Shown here piece after piece: positions 8,350 through 17,568 of a stretch of 64,000 nucleotides of DNA. Positions within the stretch are counted from its first letter, which is position 1. Each line of letters starts with the position of its first letter. This DNA is from Oscillospiraceae bacterium (GTDB taxonomy: Bacteria; Bacillota; Clostridia; Oscillospirales; Ruminococcaceae): positions 62,001-126,000 of the forward strand of contig JAHHTZ010000002.1 of NCBI GenBank assembly GCA_020024285.1, written 5' to 3'. The position numbers and the translations under genes are program-made. The notes under the pieces were generated by a model, which had not been told where the DNA came from, did no database searches, and saw only the letters and a program-made list of their open reading frames with translations.

Positions 8350-9327
8350 CTATCTCAATGCCCAAATGGAAACTTCTCCACTGCGGAGTGTTTCACAGCT
8401 TCCATCCTCGTAGCGCACGGTCAACGAAAAATCATCGTTGACAGCAACCGCAGTTCCCAACCTGCTCCCCGAACCTTGAATTACAGTAATTTCTTTTCCA
8501 ACCGTGATGTTGTTTGAGCGGTAGAGCTGCAAAAACCGTTCTTTTTCATGCGGCCATGCGCTTCGCAAAGCGTCCAGCTCCCGGATGAGCTGCGCTGCAA
8601 GCTCTGCCCTTCGATAAAGACGGTTTGACTCCATGGATAAGGAGGCAGCGATTGCTTGGATTTCTTCCAGAAAGTCCTCTTCCTGTTCGTTTACATTCAG
8701 CCCAATCCCAATGATCACGGATTCGATGCGTCCGCTTTCTCCTTCTACGGACAGTTCCGTCAGGATTCCCCCCACCTTTCGCCCGTTTACCACAAGGTCG
8801 TTGATCCACTTGATTCCTGTTTTGATGCCGCAGACGGTTTCGATTGCACGATGGACTGCAACCGCTGTCCATGCTGTGATCTCAGCGATATCGGATGGCA
8901 GCCCCTTGGGGCAAAGGAGCATGGACAAATAAATACCCTTGTCCTTGGGAGAAGCAAACCTGCGGCCAAACCGCCCTCTGCCGCAGCTTTGTTCGTTGGC
9001 AAGTACAACCTGACCATCCGGTGCACCTTCCAATGCCATATTTTTTAACCGTGTGTTGGTGGAATCAACGCACGAAAGACACAAAACGCGCTCCATGCGC
9101 TCCGGTGGAAGGAATGTGGATAACTCCGCTGCGGTCAGAGAATCCGGGACACCGCTCAGGTGATACCCCTTGTTTGTGGAGGACAGGATGCGGTATCCCT
9201 CTGTGCGCAGAGCTTTGATGGCGTTGTTGACAGAAGTCCTGCTGACGCCAAGCTCTGCACTTATTTTTTCGCCTGAGATATAGTTCGGTTCCTTGCGCAG
9301 CATGGCAAGAACGGATTCCTTTATCAT
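8350..9327 (-). CDS. birA: bifunctional biotin ligase / biotin operon repressor
   Basis: A 325-residue protein that joins biotin to the carboxyl carrier protein and, as the biotinyl-AMP-bound dimer, represses biotin genes. Residues 18-57 form the HTH (ISGEKISAELGVSRTSVNNAIKALRTEGY), so this is the DNA-binding class. The ligase domain carries the biotinyl-AMP loop GRGRFG (116-121) and KWINDLVVNGRKVGGILTE, followed by the C-terminal SH3-like domain. It is 15 bp after bioY on the same strand. Its client AccB is encoded in the divergent lipid operon, and a BirA-like operator lies over the bioY promoter. Confidence 0.93.
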   Translation of the reverse strand: MIKESVLAMLRKEPNYISGEKISAELGVSRTSVNNAIKALRTEGYRILSSTNKGYHLSGVPDSLTAAELSTFLPPERMERVLCLSCVDSTNTRLKNMALEGAPDGQVVLANEQSCGRGRFGRRFASPKDKGIYLSMLLCPKGLPSDIAEITAWTAVAVHRAIETVCGIKTGIKWINDLVVNGRKVGGILTELSVEGESGRIESVIIGIGLNVNEQEEDFLEEIQAIAASLSMESNRLYRRAELAAQLIRELDALRSAWPHEKERFLQLYRSNNITVGKEITVIQGSGSRLGTAVAVNDDFSLTVRYEDGSCETLRSGEVSIWALR

Positions 9328-9342
9328 GTTGATCGAAGCCTC

Positions 9343-9927
9343 CTATGCTTTGTTGGATACCGTATGACAGATATCGGATACGGTGGCTTTTCTGAGCCGC
9401 TTTACCAAAAACAATGCGGTAAATATCTTGATTGAATCAGGAACGAGAAAGGGGAAGACACACCGGCTGAGTGCCGCCCACCATCCGATGGGCGCAGCCG
9501 TTTTTGCATAAACAGCCATATACCACAATGTCCCGACAAAGTAGCATACCAAAAGACCTGCCGCCATGGAGCACAGCAGCACAATTTGTCCTTTGCCGAA
9601 CATGCGCTCCATTCCCCACATAACAAGAGCGCAGCACAGAAATCCGAACAGATAGCCGCCGTTTGCCCCAAACAGCGCACCAAGCCCGCCCGAAAACCCG
9701 GCGAAAACAGGCATTCCAATCGCGCCAAGCAGAAGATAGGTCAGAACACAGAGCGTTCCTTTTCTTCCGCCCAAAAGCCCCACCGCTGTAAAAATCCCCA
9801 ATGTTTGCAAGGTAAACGGGATGACGAATGGAACAGAGATCCAAGAGCAAATGACAATCAGCCCAACAAATAACCCAATGGATACCAAATCATGCACTGT
9901 GCAGTTTTTTGTTTGTCTCATTTTCAT
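9343..9927 (-). CDS. bioY: biotin transporter BioY (ECF S component)
   Basis: A 194-residue membrane protein of the BioY family with six hydrophobic segments. Motifs are SWISVPFVIPFTLQTLGIF, GAIGMPVFAGFSGGLGALFGANGGYLFGF and the closing FPFLVPDSIKIFTALFL. It binds biotin, alone or with the shared EcfAA'T. ATG 9927 is chosen because AAGAAGGGG precedes it; an upstream in-frame start at 9978 would overlap the promoter. First gene of bioY-birA. Confidence 0.93.
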   Translation of the reverse strand: MKMRQTKNCTVHDLVSIGLFVGLIVICSWISVPFVIPFTLQTLGIFTAVGLLGGRKGTLCVLTYLLLGAIGMPVFAGFSGGLGALFGANGGYLFGFLCCALVMWGMERMFGKGQIVLLCSMAAGLLVCYFVGTLWYMAVYAKTAAPIGWWAALSRCVFPFLVPDSIKIFTALFLVKRLRKATVSDICHTVSNKA

Positions 9928-9949
9928 AGCACCCCTTCTTTTGCAAATG

Positions 9950-9978
9950 ACTTTATCACACGGATGCTTGATTGTCAA
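9950..9978 (-). promoter_or_regulatory. bioY-birA promoter
   Basis: On the minus strand TTGACA (9978-9973), 17-bp spacer, TAAAGT (9955-9950). The -35 box is inside the left arm of the BirA-like operator. Confidence 0.6.
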
Positions 9979-10004
9979 GCTTTACTATCAATTTACTTTA
10001 CAAT
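9971..10004. promoter_or_regulatory. BirA-box-like operator
   Basis: ATTGTCAAG (9971-9979), 16-bp gap, CTTTACAAT (9996-10004): an inverted repeat with one mismatched pair. Half-site sequence and long spacer resemble BirA operators, and it overlaps the bioY -35 box. Confidence 0.55.
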
Positions 10005-10062
10005 ATGGATGACTTAATAAATATTTATTTTCTGTTAAATTTCATTTCTTGCTGATTTTTCC

Positions 10063-10091
10063 TTGACAAGAGGGAGGATTGCGGATAAAAT
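10063..10091 (+). promoter_or_regulatory. promoter of the acc-fab operon
   Basis: TTGACA (10063-10068), 17-bp spacer, TAAAAT (10086-10091). Transcription would begin near 10098, at the edge of the first palindrome. Confidence 0.75.
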
Positions 10092-10098
10092 AAACCCA

Positions 10099-10153
10099 TT
10101 AGTTAAATATTTTTAACTAAATTATTTTAATTAAAATGATTTAATTAAATCAT
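10099..10153. promoter_or_regulatory. three palindromic operators of the acc-fab operon (putative)
   Basis: TTAGTTAAA-TATT-TTTAACTAA (10099-10120), ATTTTAATTAAAAT (10124-10137) and ATGATTTAATTAAATCAT (10136-10153) are each perfectly symmetrical. They lie from +1 to the acpP ribosome site, an ideal place for repression by the MarR-family protein at the operon's end. The sequence differs from the streptococcal FabT site. Confidence 0.55.
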
Positions 10154-10178
10154 GGGAAATGATAAGGAGAATCACATT

Positions 10179-10409
10179 ATGAATTTTGAAACAGTACGCG
10201 ATATTTTGGTAGACACCCTTTCCTGCAACCCGGAGGAAGTTACCCTGGAGGCCTCTTTGCAGGATGATCTCGGAGCAGATTCCCTGTCTGTTGTAGAGCT
10301 GATGATGGCATTGGAAGACAATACAGGAATCAGCATCGACGACGAAACTGCTGCAAAAATCAAAACAGTCAAAGATGTAATGGATTGCCTCGATCGCCTC
10401 AAAGGATAA
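10179..10409 (+). CDS. acpP: acyl carrier protein
   Basis: A 76-residue acidic four-helix protein that carries growing acyl chains on 4'-phosphopantetheine. LGADSLSVVELMMALED contains the modified Ser35 in the DSL motif. ATG 10179 follows AAGGAG. It opens the acc-fab operon, so it is made in step with the enzymes it serves. Confidence 0.96.
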   Translation: MNFETVRDILVDTLSCNPEEVTLEASLQDDLGADSLSVVELMMALEDNTGISIDDETAAKIKTVKDVMDCLDRLKG

Positions 10410-10457
10410 AATCAATTACCCTAAGAGAACAGTTCTTTTCTAAAGAAAGGATCAATT

Positions 10458-10877
10458 ATGATAAATCAAGAAATTTATGATCTGATCGACCGCTTTGAGC
10501 GCAGCAGCCTTCACAGCCTGAAGCTCTCAAACGAAAATCAGTGTATCGAATTGACAAAAGAAAGCAAAACAACACCTGTTTGCGCCCAGCCCCCCGTACA
10601 GGAAGTGGTTCCTGCACCATCTCAAGCAAAACCTGAGCTCCCTGCAATCACTGCCCCGCTGGTTGGTACCTTTTATGCTGCACCGGGACCAAATGAGCCG
10701 GCTTTTGTATCGGTGGGAGATCACGTCAAAAAGGGTCAGACCGTGTGCCTGATCGAGGCGATGAAGATGATGAGCGAGATCCCTGCACCCTGCGACGGGA
10801 TCATCGAGGAAGTTGTCAAAGAGAATGGTGAGTTAGCTGCCTTTGGAGAAGCGCTGTTCCGTTATCGGGTGGTGTAA
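10458..10877 (+). CDS. accB: acetyl-CoA carboxylase biotin carboxyl carrier protein
   Basis: A 139-residue protein. The N-terminal helix region (1-35) is followed by a Pro/Ala-rich flexible linker (about 40-62). The biotinyl domain has the EAMKMM motif, with Lys103 as the residue modified by BirA. Full length for AccB. It is placed before accC; its ligase and biotin transporter are divergent neighbours. Confidence 0.95.
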   Translation: MINQEIYDLIDRFERSSLHSLKLSNENQCIELTKESKTTPVCAQPPVQEVVPAPSQAKPELPAITAPLVGTFYAAPGPNEPAFVSVGDHVKKGQTVCLIEAMKMMSEIPAPCDGIIEEVVKENGELAAFGEALFRYRVV

Positions 10878-10881
10878 CGCG

Positions 10882-12276
10882 ATGCTGAAACGAGTTTTGA
10901 TTGCCAACCGCGGGGAAATCGCGCTGCGTATCCTGCGCGCGTGTCGGGAGCTGGGGATAGAAACAGTGGCTGTCTATTCTGAGGCAGATGCACAGGCGCT
11001 CCATGTTCAGTTTGCAGACCAGGCAGTATGCATCGGACCTGCCCGCGCAGCAGACAGCTATTTATCGCAGAATGCACTCATCACAGTGGCTTTGGCTACC
11101 GGATGCGATGCCATTCATCCGGGATATGGTTTTCTTTCTGAGAATGCAGAGTTTGCCGATGCCTGTAAGGAAAACGGCTTGATTTTTATCGGACCGTCCG
11201 GCGATACGATTCGGATGGCAGGCGATAAATCATCCGCACGCGACTGCATGAGGGCAGCAGGTGTACCGGTAACTCCGGGCTCTGACGGTGCATTGAGCAG
11301 CGTGGAATATGCCCTGGCGGTTGCGGAAGAAGTGGGATACCCTGTTTTGCTCAAGGCAAGCGCCGGCGGCGGCGGGCGCGGTATCCGCCGCTGCATCACC
11401 CCGCAGGAGCTGCCGGCAGCGTATGAAGCAGCAAGAGCAGAAGCTCAGGCATGCTTTGGAAAGAACGAACTGTATCTCGAAAAGCTGATCCTGCGCCCCC
11501 GACACATCGAATTTCAAATTGCAGCCGATCGCTTTCACAATGTGATCCATCTGGGAGATCGCGACTGCTCTGTACAGCGCCGAAATCAAAAGCTCATTGA
11601 AGAAGCGCCGGCAATGTGCCTGACACCTGAGCTGCGTAAAAAAATGGGGCTTGCCGCAGTACAGGCGGCAAAAGCGGTTCAGTATGAAAATGTCGGAACC
11701 GTGGAATTTCTGCTTGATCCGGATGGGGAGCACTTCTATTTTATGGAGATCAACACCCGTATTCAGGTGGAGCATGGTATCACAGAGATGATTTCCGGAG
11801 TGGATCTTGTTCGGCAGCAGCTGCGCATCGCATCCGGATTGCCGCTTGATCTGGAACAAAAGGACGTGGTGCTCAAAGGTCACGCCATCGAGTGCCGCAT
11901 CAATGCAGAAGACCCCGGCAAGGATTTTCAGCCATGCCCCGGCAAGGTAGAGTTTGTCCATTTTCCCGGAGGACCAGGCGTTCGGGTAGATTCCTGCCTA
12001 TACAACGGCTACACTCTGCCGCCTTATTACGACTCTCTTGCAGCAAAGCTGATGGTCCACGCACCCACTCGGCTGGATGCGATCCGTAAATTGCGCCGAT
12101 GCCTTGAGGAGTTTGTGCTGGACGGCATACCCACCAACACCGAGCTTGCTCACGAAATCCTGTACCACCCGACGTTTGTGCGAGGCAGCTGCACGACTGC
12201 GTTTTTGGATGAAACACTGCCGCAGCTGCTGGAATTTGATCGGCAGCTGCGAGAGGGGGAACTAAGCCATGAATGA
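10882..12276 (+). CDS. accC: acetyl-CoA carboxylase biotin carboxylase subunit
   Basis: A 464-residue ATP-grasp enzyme that carboxylates biotin on AccB. It starts RVLIANRGEIALRILRAC. It has the glycine-rich ATP lid KASAGGGGRGIRR and the active-site segment FMEINTRIQVEHGITEM; Gly replaces the usual Pro after EH. The C-terminal domain closes with VLDGIPTN. ATG 10882 lies 4 bp after the accB stop behind GGGTGG. Its 3' end overlaps accD by 8 bp. Confidence 0.95.
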   Translation: MLKRVLIANRGEIALRILRACRELGIETVAVYSEADAQALHVQFADQAVCIGPARAADSYLSQNALITVALATGCDAIHPGYGFLSENAEFADACKENGLIFIGPSGDTIRMAGDKSSARDCMRAAGVPVTPGSDGALSSVEYALAVAEEVGYPVLLKASAGGGGRGIRRCITPQELPAAYEAARAEAQACFGKNELYLEKLILRPRHIEFQIAADRFHNVIHLGDRDCSVQRRNQKLIEEAPAMCLTPELRKKMGLAAVQAAKAVQYENVGTVEFLLDPDGEHFYFMEINTRIQVEHGITEMISGVDLVRQQLRIASGLPLDLEQKDVVLKGHAIECRINAEDPGKDFQPCPGKVEFVHFPGGPGVRVDSCLYNGYTLPPYYDSLAAKLMVHAPTRLDAIRKLRRCLEEFVLDGIPTNTELAHEILYHPTFVRGSCTTAFLDETLPQLLEFDRQLREGELSHE

Positions 12277-13123
12277 TATATTCACCCAGCGCCGCACAAG
12301 ACTTTTGGCGATGAAGGCAGTAAGAGAACATCGCACCCAAACCACAGGCATGACTGTAACATGTCCGCGATGCGGGAAAAAAGCAACACAGAAACAAACA
12401 CTGCAGAATCTCTCGGTTTGTCAGAGCTGTGGATATCATATGCCGATCGGTGCATATTACCGTCTGCATACCATTCTCGATTCCGGATCGTTTCAGGAGC
12501 TTAACGAGCACCTCTCAACAAAAGATCACTCCTTTCCGGGGTATCAGGAAAAGCTCGAAGCTGCACACAAAAAGACGGGACTCAATGAAGCTGCCGTAAC
12601 AGGCTTTGGCACCATTGAAGGAATACCGTGTGTGGTGGGCGTGATGGACAGCCGCTTTTTGATGGGTTCCATGAGTGCGCAGGTCGGAGAAAAGCTGACG
12701 CGTGCAGTGGAAGCCGCCGCAAAGAAAAAAGTGCCAATCATCATTTTTTCGGCGAGCGGCGGTGCAAGGATGCAGGAGGGGATTTTCTCCCTGATGCAAA
12801 TGGCAAAAACCTCGGCAGCCCTTGCAAAGTTTTCCGAAAAAGGACTGTTTTTCATTTCCGTCCTCACCGACCCCACAACGGGCGGTGTAACAGCAAGCTT
12901 TGCCTCTTTGGGTGATATTATTTTGGCAGAACCGGGCGCGCTGATTGGATTTGCAGGTCCGCGCGTGATCCAGCAGACCATCGGGCAAACCTTGCCGGAT
13001 GGATTCCAGCGGGCAGAATATCTCGAGGAGCACGGCTTTGTGGATGCAGTTGTTCCCCGCAGTGAGATGCGCAAGACGCTGGGACAGCTGCTTCGCCTGC
13101 ATCAGAAAGGAGGGCGTATATGA
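12269..13123 (+). CDS. accD: acetyl-CoA carboxyltransferase subunit beta
   Basis: A 284-residue subunit with an N-terminal four-Cys zinc ribbon: Cys32, Cys35, Cys51 and Cys54 (CPRC...CQSC). The crotonase-fold carboxyltransferase domain follows. Oxyanion-loop motifs include FSASGGARMQEGIFSLMQMAKTSAAL and LTDPTTGGVTASFASLGDIILAEPGALIGFAGPRV. It works as a complex with AccA and its gene overlaps accA by 4 bp (ATGA). Confidence 0.95.
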   Translation: MNDIFTQRRTRLLAMKAVREHRTQTTGMTVTCPRCGKKATQKQTLQNLSVCQSCGYHMPIGAYYRLHTILDSGSFQELNEHLSTKDHSFPGYQEKLEAAHKKTGLNEAAVTGFGTIEGIPCVVGVMDSRFLMGSMSAQVGEKLTRAVEAAAKKKVPIIIFSASGGARMQEGIFSLMQMAKTSAALAKFSEKGLFFISVLTDPTTGGVTASFASLGDIILAEPGALIGFAGPRVIQQTIGQTLPDGFQRAEYLEEHGFVDAVVPRSEMRKTLGQLLRLHQKGGRI

Positions 13124-13938
13124 AGGGAGCCTTAACACCGGCGCAGCGTCTGGAAATTGCACGCAACCCAAAACGCCCCAACATCACAGACTATATCGAT
13201 GCCCTTTTCACTGATTTTTTTGAGCAGAAGGGGGACCGTCTGTGCGGAGAAGATGCCGCAGTACTGGGCGGTGTCGCATATTTTCATGATTTGCCGGTCA
13301 CCGTCATCGGGACCCGAAAGGGAAAGTCGCTGGAAGAAAACCTCAAATGCAATTTTGGGATGCCAAATCCCGAAGGGTATCGCAAGGCGCTTCGCTTGAT
13401 GAAACAGGCAGAAAAATTTCGCAGACCGATCATCACCTTCATTGACACATCGGGCGCTTACCCCGGCCTACAGGCGGAGGAGCACGGTCAGGGAGAGGCG
13501 ATCGCCCGCTGTTTATATGAGATGAGCCTTTTAACGGTTCCCGTCATTGCTGTGGTTACAGGTGAGGGAAACAGCGGAGGAGCTTTGGCACTGGCACTTG
13601 CAAACCGCGTCATCATGCTGGAAAATGCAGTGTATGCCATCCTTTCTCCCGAAGGCTTTGCATCGATTTTGTGGAAGGATGCCGCACGCAGTGCAGAAGC
13701 CTGCGAGGTGATGCAGATGACGGCACAGGAATTATATAAACTTGGCATCATCGACCGGATCATTGAGGAAGCCGATGGCGGAGCCCATCTTGCACCGACG
13801 ATTTCCATGAAGGGATTGGATGAGGCGCTGATGCAGGAATTGTCAAAACTCACAAGAGAAAAGGGCAGTGCCCTGCAAACGAACCGTTATCAAAAATTCA
13901 GACAAATGGGGGCAGTTTCTGCCAAAAGGGAGAAGTAA
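13120..13938 (+). CDS. accA: acetyl-CoA carboxyltransferase subunit alpha
   Basis: A 272-residue partner of AccD, somewhat shorter than the E. coli subunit (about 319) mainly at the N-terminus, as in many Clostridia. Motifs include FIDTSGAYPGLQAEEHGQGEAIARCLYEM, GEGNSGGALALALANRVIMLENAVYAILSPEG and the end of the fold ELYKLGIIDRIIEE. Start AGGAGGGCGTATATG overlaps the accD stop. Its own stop overlaps the fabH start (TAATG). Confidence 0.95.
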   Translation: MKGALTPAQRLEIARNPKRPNITDYIDALFTDFFEQKGDRLCGEDAAVLGGVAYFHDLPVTVIGTRKGKSLEENLKCNFGMPNPEGYRKALRLMKQAEKFRRPIITFIDTSGAYPGLQAEEHGQGEAIARCLYEMSLLTVPVIAVVTGEGNSGGALALALANRVIMLENAVYAILSPEGFASILWKDAARSAEACEVMQMTAQELYKLGIIDRIIEEADGGAHLAPTISMKGLDEALMQELSKLTREKGSALQTNRYQKFRQMGAVSAKREK

Positions 13939-14888
13939 TGAACGGAATCCGAATCAAGGGAATGGGGATGTGTGTCCCATCCCATATTGTTACCAATGAC
14001 GATCTTGCTCAGATCGTGGATACCAATGATGAGTGGATCACAACACGCACAGGGATCAAGACCCGTCACCACATTGGCGCGGATGAAACACTTCATGATA
14101 TCACAGTAAAAGCTGCAAAGGATGCCCTCAAAAACTCAGGCGTTACAGCAGACCAGATCGGAGCCTGCATCGTTGCTACGATGACCCCCGACACCATTAT
14201 GCCATCTGCCGCCTGCCGCCTGCAGGAGGAGCTGGGACTGCCCAACGATATCCCGTGCTTTGATTTGAGCGCTGCCTGCACAGGCTTTCTCTTTGCACTG
14301 CACACGATGGAATGTCTGCTGAATGCGTCCCCGCGCAAGTATGGGCTGGTGATTGGGGCAGAGCATCTGAGCCGTGTGACGAACTGGTCAGACCGCTCGA
14401 CCTGCATCCTGTTTGGAGATGGAGCTGCCGGAGCAGTGGTAGAATGCCGCGAGGGCTGGAGAAGCATCTGTGCAGATCTTGGCTGCTATGGGGACAATCA
14501 GGTGCTCAAATTACCCGGCATCGGGATGAAAGAAGCAGGACAGATCTCGATGGATGGACAGCAGGTGTTTAAATTTGCAGTTCAGGTTGTACCACACTGC
14601 ATCGATCAGGTGCTCAGCCGCACTGGTTACACGGTTGACGAAATCGATTTTTTTGTATTCCATCAGGCAAATGCAAGGATCATCGACCTTGCAGCAAAAA
14701 AATACAACATCCCACCCGAAAAATGCTGCAAAAATATTGCAGAATACGGCAACACCTCAGCAGCCAGCATTCCCCTTGTTTTGGCACAGCTGTATGAGGA
14801 AGGAAAACTCAAAAGCAAATGCCGGGCACTGCTGGTAGGCTTTGGCGGCGGCTTGACCTGGGGCGGAGCATTGGTAGAATTTGTGTAA
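13938..14888 (+). CDS. fabH: beta-ketoacyl-ACP synthase III
   Basis: A 316-residue thiolase-fold enzyme that condenses acetyl-CoA (or a branched starter) with malonyl-ACP. The triad is visible: Cys114 (DLSAACTGFLFAL), His242 (VFHQANARII) and Asn272 (EYGNTSAAS). The C-terminus GFGGGLTWGGALVEF is a FabH mark. Start overlaps the accA stop by one base. Confidence 0.96.
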   Translation: MNGIRIKGMGMCVPSHIVTNDDLAQIVDTNDEWITTRTGIKTRHHIGADETLHDITVKAAKDALKNSGVTADQIGACIVATMTPDTIMPSAACRLQEELGLPNDIPCFDLSAACTGFLFALHTMECLLNASPRKYGLVIGAEHLSRVTNWSDRSTCILFGDGAAGAVVECREGWRSICADLGCYGDNQVLKLPGIGMKEAGQISMDGQQVFKFAVQVVPHCIDQVLSRTGYTVDEIDFFVFHQANARIIDLAAKKYNIPPEKCCKNIAEYGNTSAASIPLVLAQLYEEGKLKSKCRALLVGFGGGLTWGGALVEFV

Positions 14889-14898
14889 GGAGAGCATT

Positions 14899-15843
14899 AT
14901 GAAGAAACTAAACGAGATTTTAGGAACAGAGTTTCCGATCATTCAAGGCGGTATGGCAAATATCGCAACAGGCGAATTTGCAGCAGCCTGCTCCAATGCA
15001 GGAGCACTGGGCGTCATCGCTGCCGGCGGATGGGATGCAGCGCGGGTCCGGCAGGAAATCCATCGTGCCAAAGAGCTTACCAATCGCCCGTTTGGTGTAA
15101 ACCTGATGCTGATGAGCCCACACGCTGATGAGATCGCACAGGTTATTTTGGAGGAGCATGTTTCTGTTGTTACAACAGGAGCGGGAAATCCGGGAAAATA
15201 TATCCCGGCATGGAAAGAAGCAAACATCAAGGTCATCCCTGTGGTGGCAGCCTCTGTGTTAGCGCGCAGACTCAGCCAGCTCGGCGTTGATGCAATCATT
15301 GCAGAAGGCACAGAGTCCGGCGGACACGTCGGCGAAATGACGACGATGGCATTGGTCCCGCAGGTGGTGGACGCATTGGATCTGCCAGTGATTGCAGCAG
15401 GAGGAATTGCGGACGGTCGCCAGGCAGCGGCAGCCTTTGCGCTGGGAGCGTGCGGCATTCAGGTCGGCACCTGCCTTCTTGTCAGCGAAGAGTGCCCGAT
15501 CCATGAAAACTACAAGCAGGCGCTGCTGAAAGCGAAGGACAGCGATACCATTGTAACAGGACGCTCTGTGGGCGGACCGGTCCGTGTGCTGAAAAACCGC
15601 ATGGCAAAGGAATATGTCACACTCGAAAAGCAGGGAGCAACGCTTCAGGAATTGGAGCAGCTCACTCTGGGGGGACTGCGCCGTGCTGTACTTGAAGGTG
15701 ACGTGGAACGCGGCAGCCTGATGAGCGGTCAGGTGGCAGGTTTGCTCCATGAGATCCGACCTGTAAGACAAATTTTTGAGGAACTGTACGAGGGCAGCAA
15801 AACGGTCCTTGACAGCACCTATCGCATGTGGGGAGGAAAATAA
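14899..15843 (+). CDS. fabK: enoyl-ACP reductase II, FMN-dependent
   Basis: A 314-residue TIM-barrel flavoprotein that does the last reduction of each elongation round in place of FabI. It starts with LGTEFPIIQGGMANIATGEFAAACSNAGALGVIAAGG. His143 in ESGGHVGEMTTMALVPQVVD matches the catalytic His of FabK. ATG 14899 follows AAGGAG. No fabI is present in this operon, so this organism would be expected to tolerate triclosan at the FabI target (inference from the family). Confidence 0.93.
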   Translation: MKKLNEILGTEFPIIQGGMANIATGEFAAACSNAGALGVIAAGGWDAARVRQEIHRAKELTNRPFGVNLMLMSPHADEIAQVILEEHVSVVTTGAGNPGKYIPAWKEANIKVIPVVAASVLARRLSQLGVDAIIAEGTESGGHVGEMTTMALVPQVVDALDLPVIAAGGIADGRQAAAAFALGACGIQVGTCLLVSEECPIHENYKQALLKAKDSDTIVTGRSVGGPVRVLKNRMAKEYVTLEKQGATLQELEQLTLGGLRRAVLEGDVERGSLMSGQVAGLLHEIRPVRQIFEELYEGSKTVLDSTYRMWGGK

Positions 15844-15845
15844 TC

Positions 15846-16790
15846 GTGAAACTTGGATTCCTGTATGCAGGTCAGGGCAGCCAGCACCCGGGAATGGGGG
15901 CTGATCTGTATGACACCTATCCCGTTTTTCGCCGTGTGTTTGAGGAGGCATCGGTCGATTTTGATTTGAAAGAGGTTTGCTTTGAGGATCAAAATGAGGT
16001 GCTGACCCAAACCCGCTATACCCAGCCCTGCATGGTTGCATTTGCTGTAGGGATGACCTCGGTTTTGGCACAAAAGGGGATTGTCCCTTCTGTCGTATCA
16101 GGCTTATCCCTGGGAGAATATTCTGCATTGTATGCAGCAGGTGTTTTTGATGCACAGACGGTCATCTCCCTTGCTGCCTATCGGGGGAAGGCAATGGAAG
16201 AAGCGGCACAGGGGCATCCTTCTGCAATGACAGCCGTGATGGGACTCAGCAGAAGCCTCCTTCAGGAAGCCTGCCTCGAATCATCTGTCGAGGGATGTGT
16301 AGTGATCGCAAATTATAACTGCCCTGGACAGATGGTTATTGGAGGGGATCATGCGGCAGTGGAACGTGCGTCCGAGCTTGCAAAGGAAAAGGGCGCAAAA
16401 CGCTGTATTCCGCTGCGTGTCGGAGGACCGTTTCACACTCCGCTCATGGAGCCTGCTTCACAGGCACTGCGCGAAAAGTTTCAGCACATCACGTTCCACA
16501 ACCCCAAGATCCCGGTTTTGTTTAATTGTCTGGGCGGACCCAAAAAGGAAGAAGATAGCATAGCAGAGCTTCTGATCGAGCAGGTGAAAAGCAGCGTCTA
16601 TATGGAGGACTGCATCCGACATATGGCGTCGATGGACCTTGATGCTGTCATTGAAATCGGTCCGGGCAAAACATTGAGCGGATTTGTCAAAAAGATTGCG
16701 CCGCAGCTTCCCGTATACACAGCAGAAACCGTGGAGGATGTAGAGCGAATTTCTGAGTTACTCAGTCAAAATGCAAAGGAGAATTGCTGA
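15846..16790 (+). CDS. fabD: malonyl-CoA:ACP transacylase
   Basis: A 314-residue enzyme that loads malonyl units on ACP. GTG at 15846 is the chosen start: it is 2 bp after the fabK stop with GGGGAGGA upstream. An ATG at 15828 in frame would sit inside fabK. The N-terminus GFLYAGQGSQHPGMG and the nucleophile elbow GLSLGEYSAL (Ser88) are diagnostic, with GGPFHTPLMEPA supplying the catalytic His. Its stop overlaps the fabG start (TGATG). Confidence 0.95.
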   Translation: MKLGFLYAGQGSQHPGMGADLYDTYPVFRRVFEEASVDFDLKEVCFEDQNEVLTQTRYTQPCMVAFAVGMTSVLAQKGIVPSVVSGLSLGEYSALYAAGVFDAQTVISLAAYRGKAMEEAAQGHPSAMTAVMGLSRSLLQEACLESSVEGCVVIANYNCPGQMVIGGDHAAVERASELAKEKGAKRCIPLRVGGPFHTPLMEPASQALREKFQHITFHNPKIPVLFNCLGGPKKEEDSIAELLIEQVKSSVYMEDCIRHMASMDLDAVIEIGPGKTLSGFVKKIAPQLPVYTAETVEDVERISELLSQNAKENC

Positions 16791-17533
16791 TGGATTTTCA
16801 TGGCAAAACAGCACTTATTACCGGAGGAAGCCGTGGGATCGGAAAAGCGGTTTGCCTGGAATTGGCACAAAAAGGGGCAAATATCGTATTGTGTTATTCG
16901 GGAAGGGAAGATGCAGCGCAGGAAACAGCATCTGCCTGCCGCGCACTTGGTGTGCAGGCGATTGCAGTTCAATGTGATGTATCCGATGCAAAGCAGGTGC
17001 AAAACCTGATCGATACCGCTTTGGAGCAGTTCCATTCTCTTGATATTCTCGTGAACAATGCAGGCATCACCAAAGATAATCTGATTATCCGCATGAGCGA
17101 AGATGATTTTGATGATGTCATCAGCACGAACTTAAAGGGTGCTTTTTTGTGCATCAAGACAGCAGCCCGTGTGATGATGCGCCAGCGCTATGGACGCATC
17201 ATCAACATCAGCTCGGTGGTGGGCTTGCGGGGAAATGCCGGACAGGCAAACTATGCTGCCAGCAAGGCGGGCATCATCGGGCTGACAAAGTCCCTTGCAA
17301 AGGAACTGGCAAGCCGCGGGATCACCGTAAATGTCATTGCTCCCGGTTTTACGCAGACAGATATGACCGCAGGTCTGCCGGAAGGAATCAAAAACGACCT
17401 GCTTCGATCGATCCCTGCCGGTCGCTTCGGCACATCCGAAGAAATTGCAAAGGCAGCAGCATTTTTAGCCAGTGAAGACGCTGCCTATATCACAGGGCAG
17501 GTCCTGTCGGTCGATGGCGGTATGGCGATGTAA
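16790..17533 (+). CDS. fabG: 3-oxoacyl-ACP reductase
   Basis: A 247-residue short-chain dehydrogenase using NADPH. The cofactor site is TGGSRGIG (11-18), NNAG follows near 89-92, and the catalytic Tyr155/Lys159 lie in ANYAASKAG with Ser about 141. It ends with TGQVLSVDGGMAM as typical FabG. ATG 16790 follows AAAGGAG. Confidence 0.95.
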   Translation: MDFHGKTALITGGSRGIGKAVCLELAQKGANIVLCYSGREDAAQETASACRALGVQAIAVQCDVSDAKQVQNLIDTALEQFHSLDILVNNAGITKDNLIIRMSEDDFDDVISTNLKGAFLCIKTAARVMMRQRYGRIINISSVVGLRGNAGQANYAASKAGIIGLTKSLAKELASRGITVNVIAPGFTQTDMTAGLPEGIKNDLLRSIPAGRFGTSEEIAKAAAFLASEDAAYITGQVLSVDGGMAM

Positions 17534-17568
17534 TTGGACGGCTTCATTTCTAACAGGAGGGATTTCAA

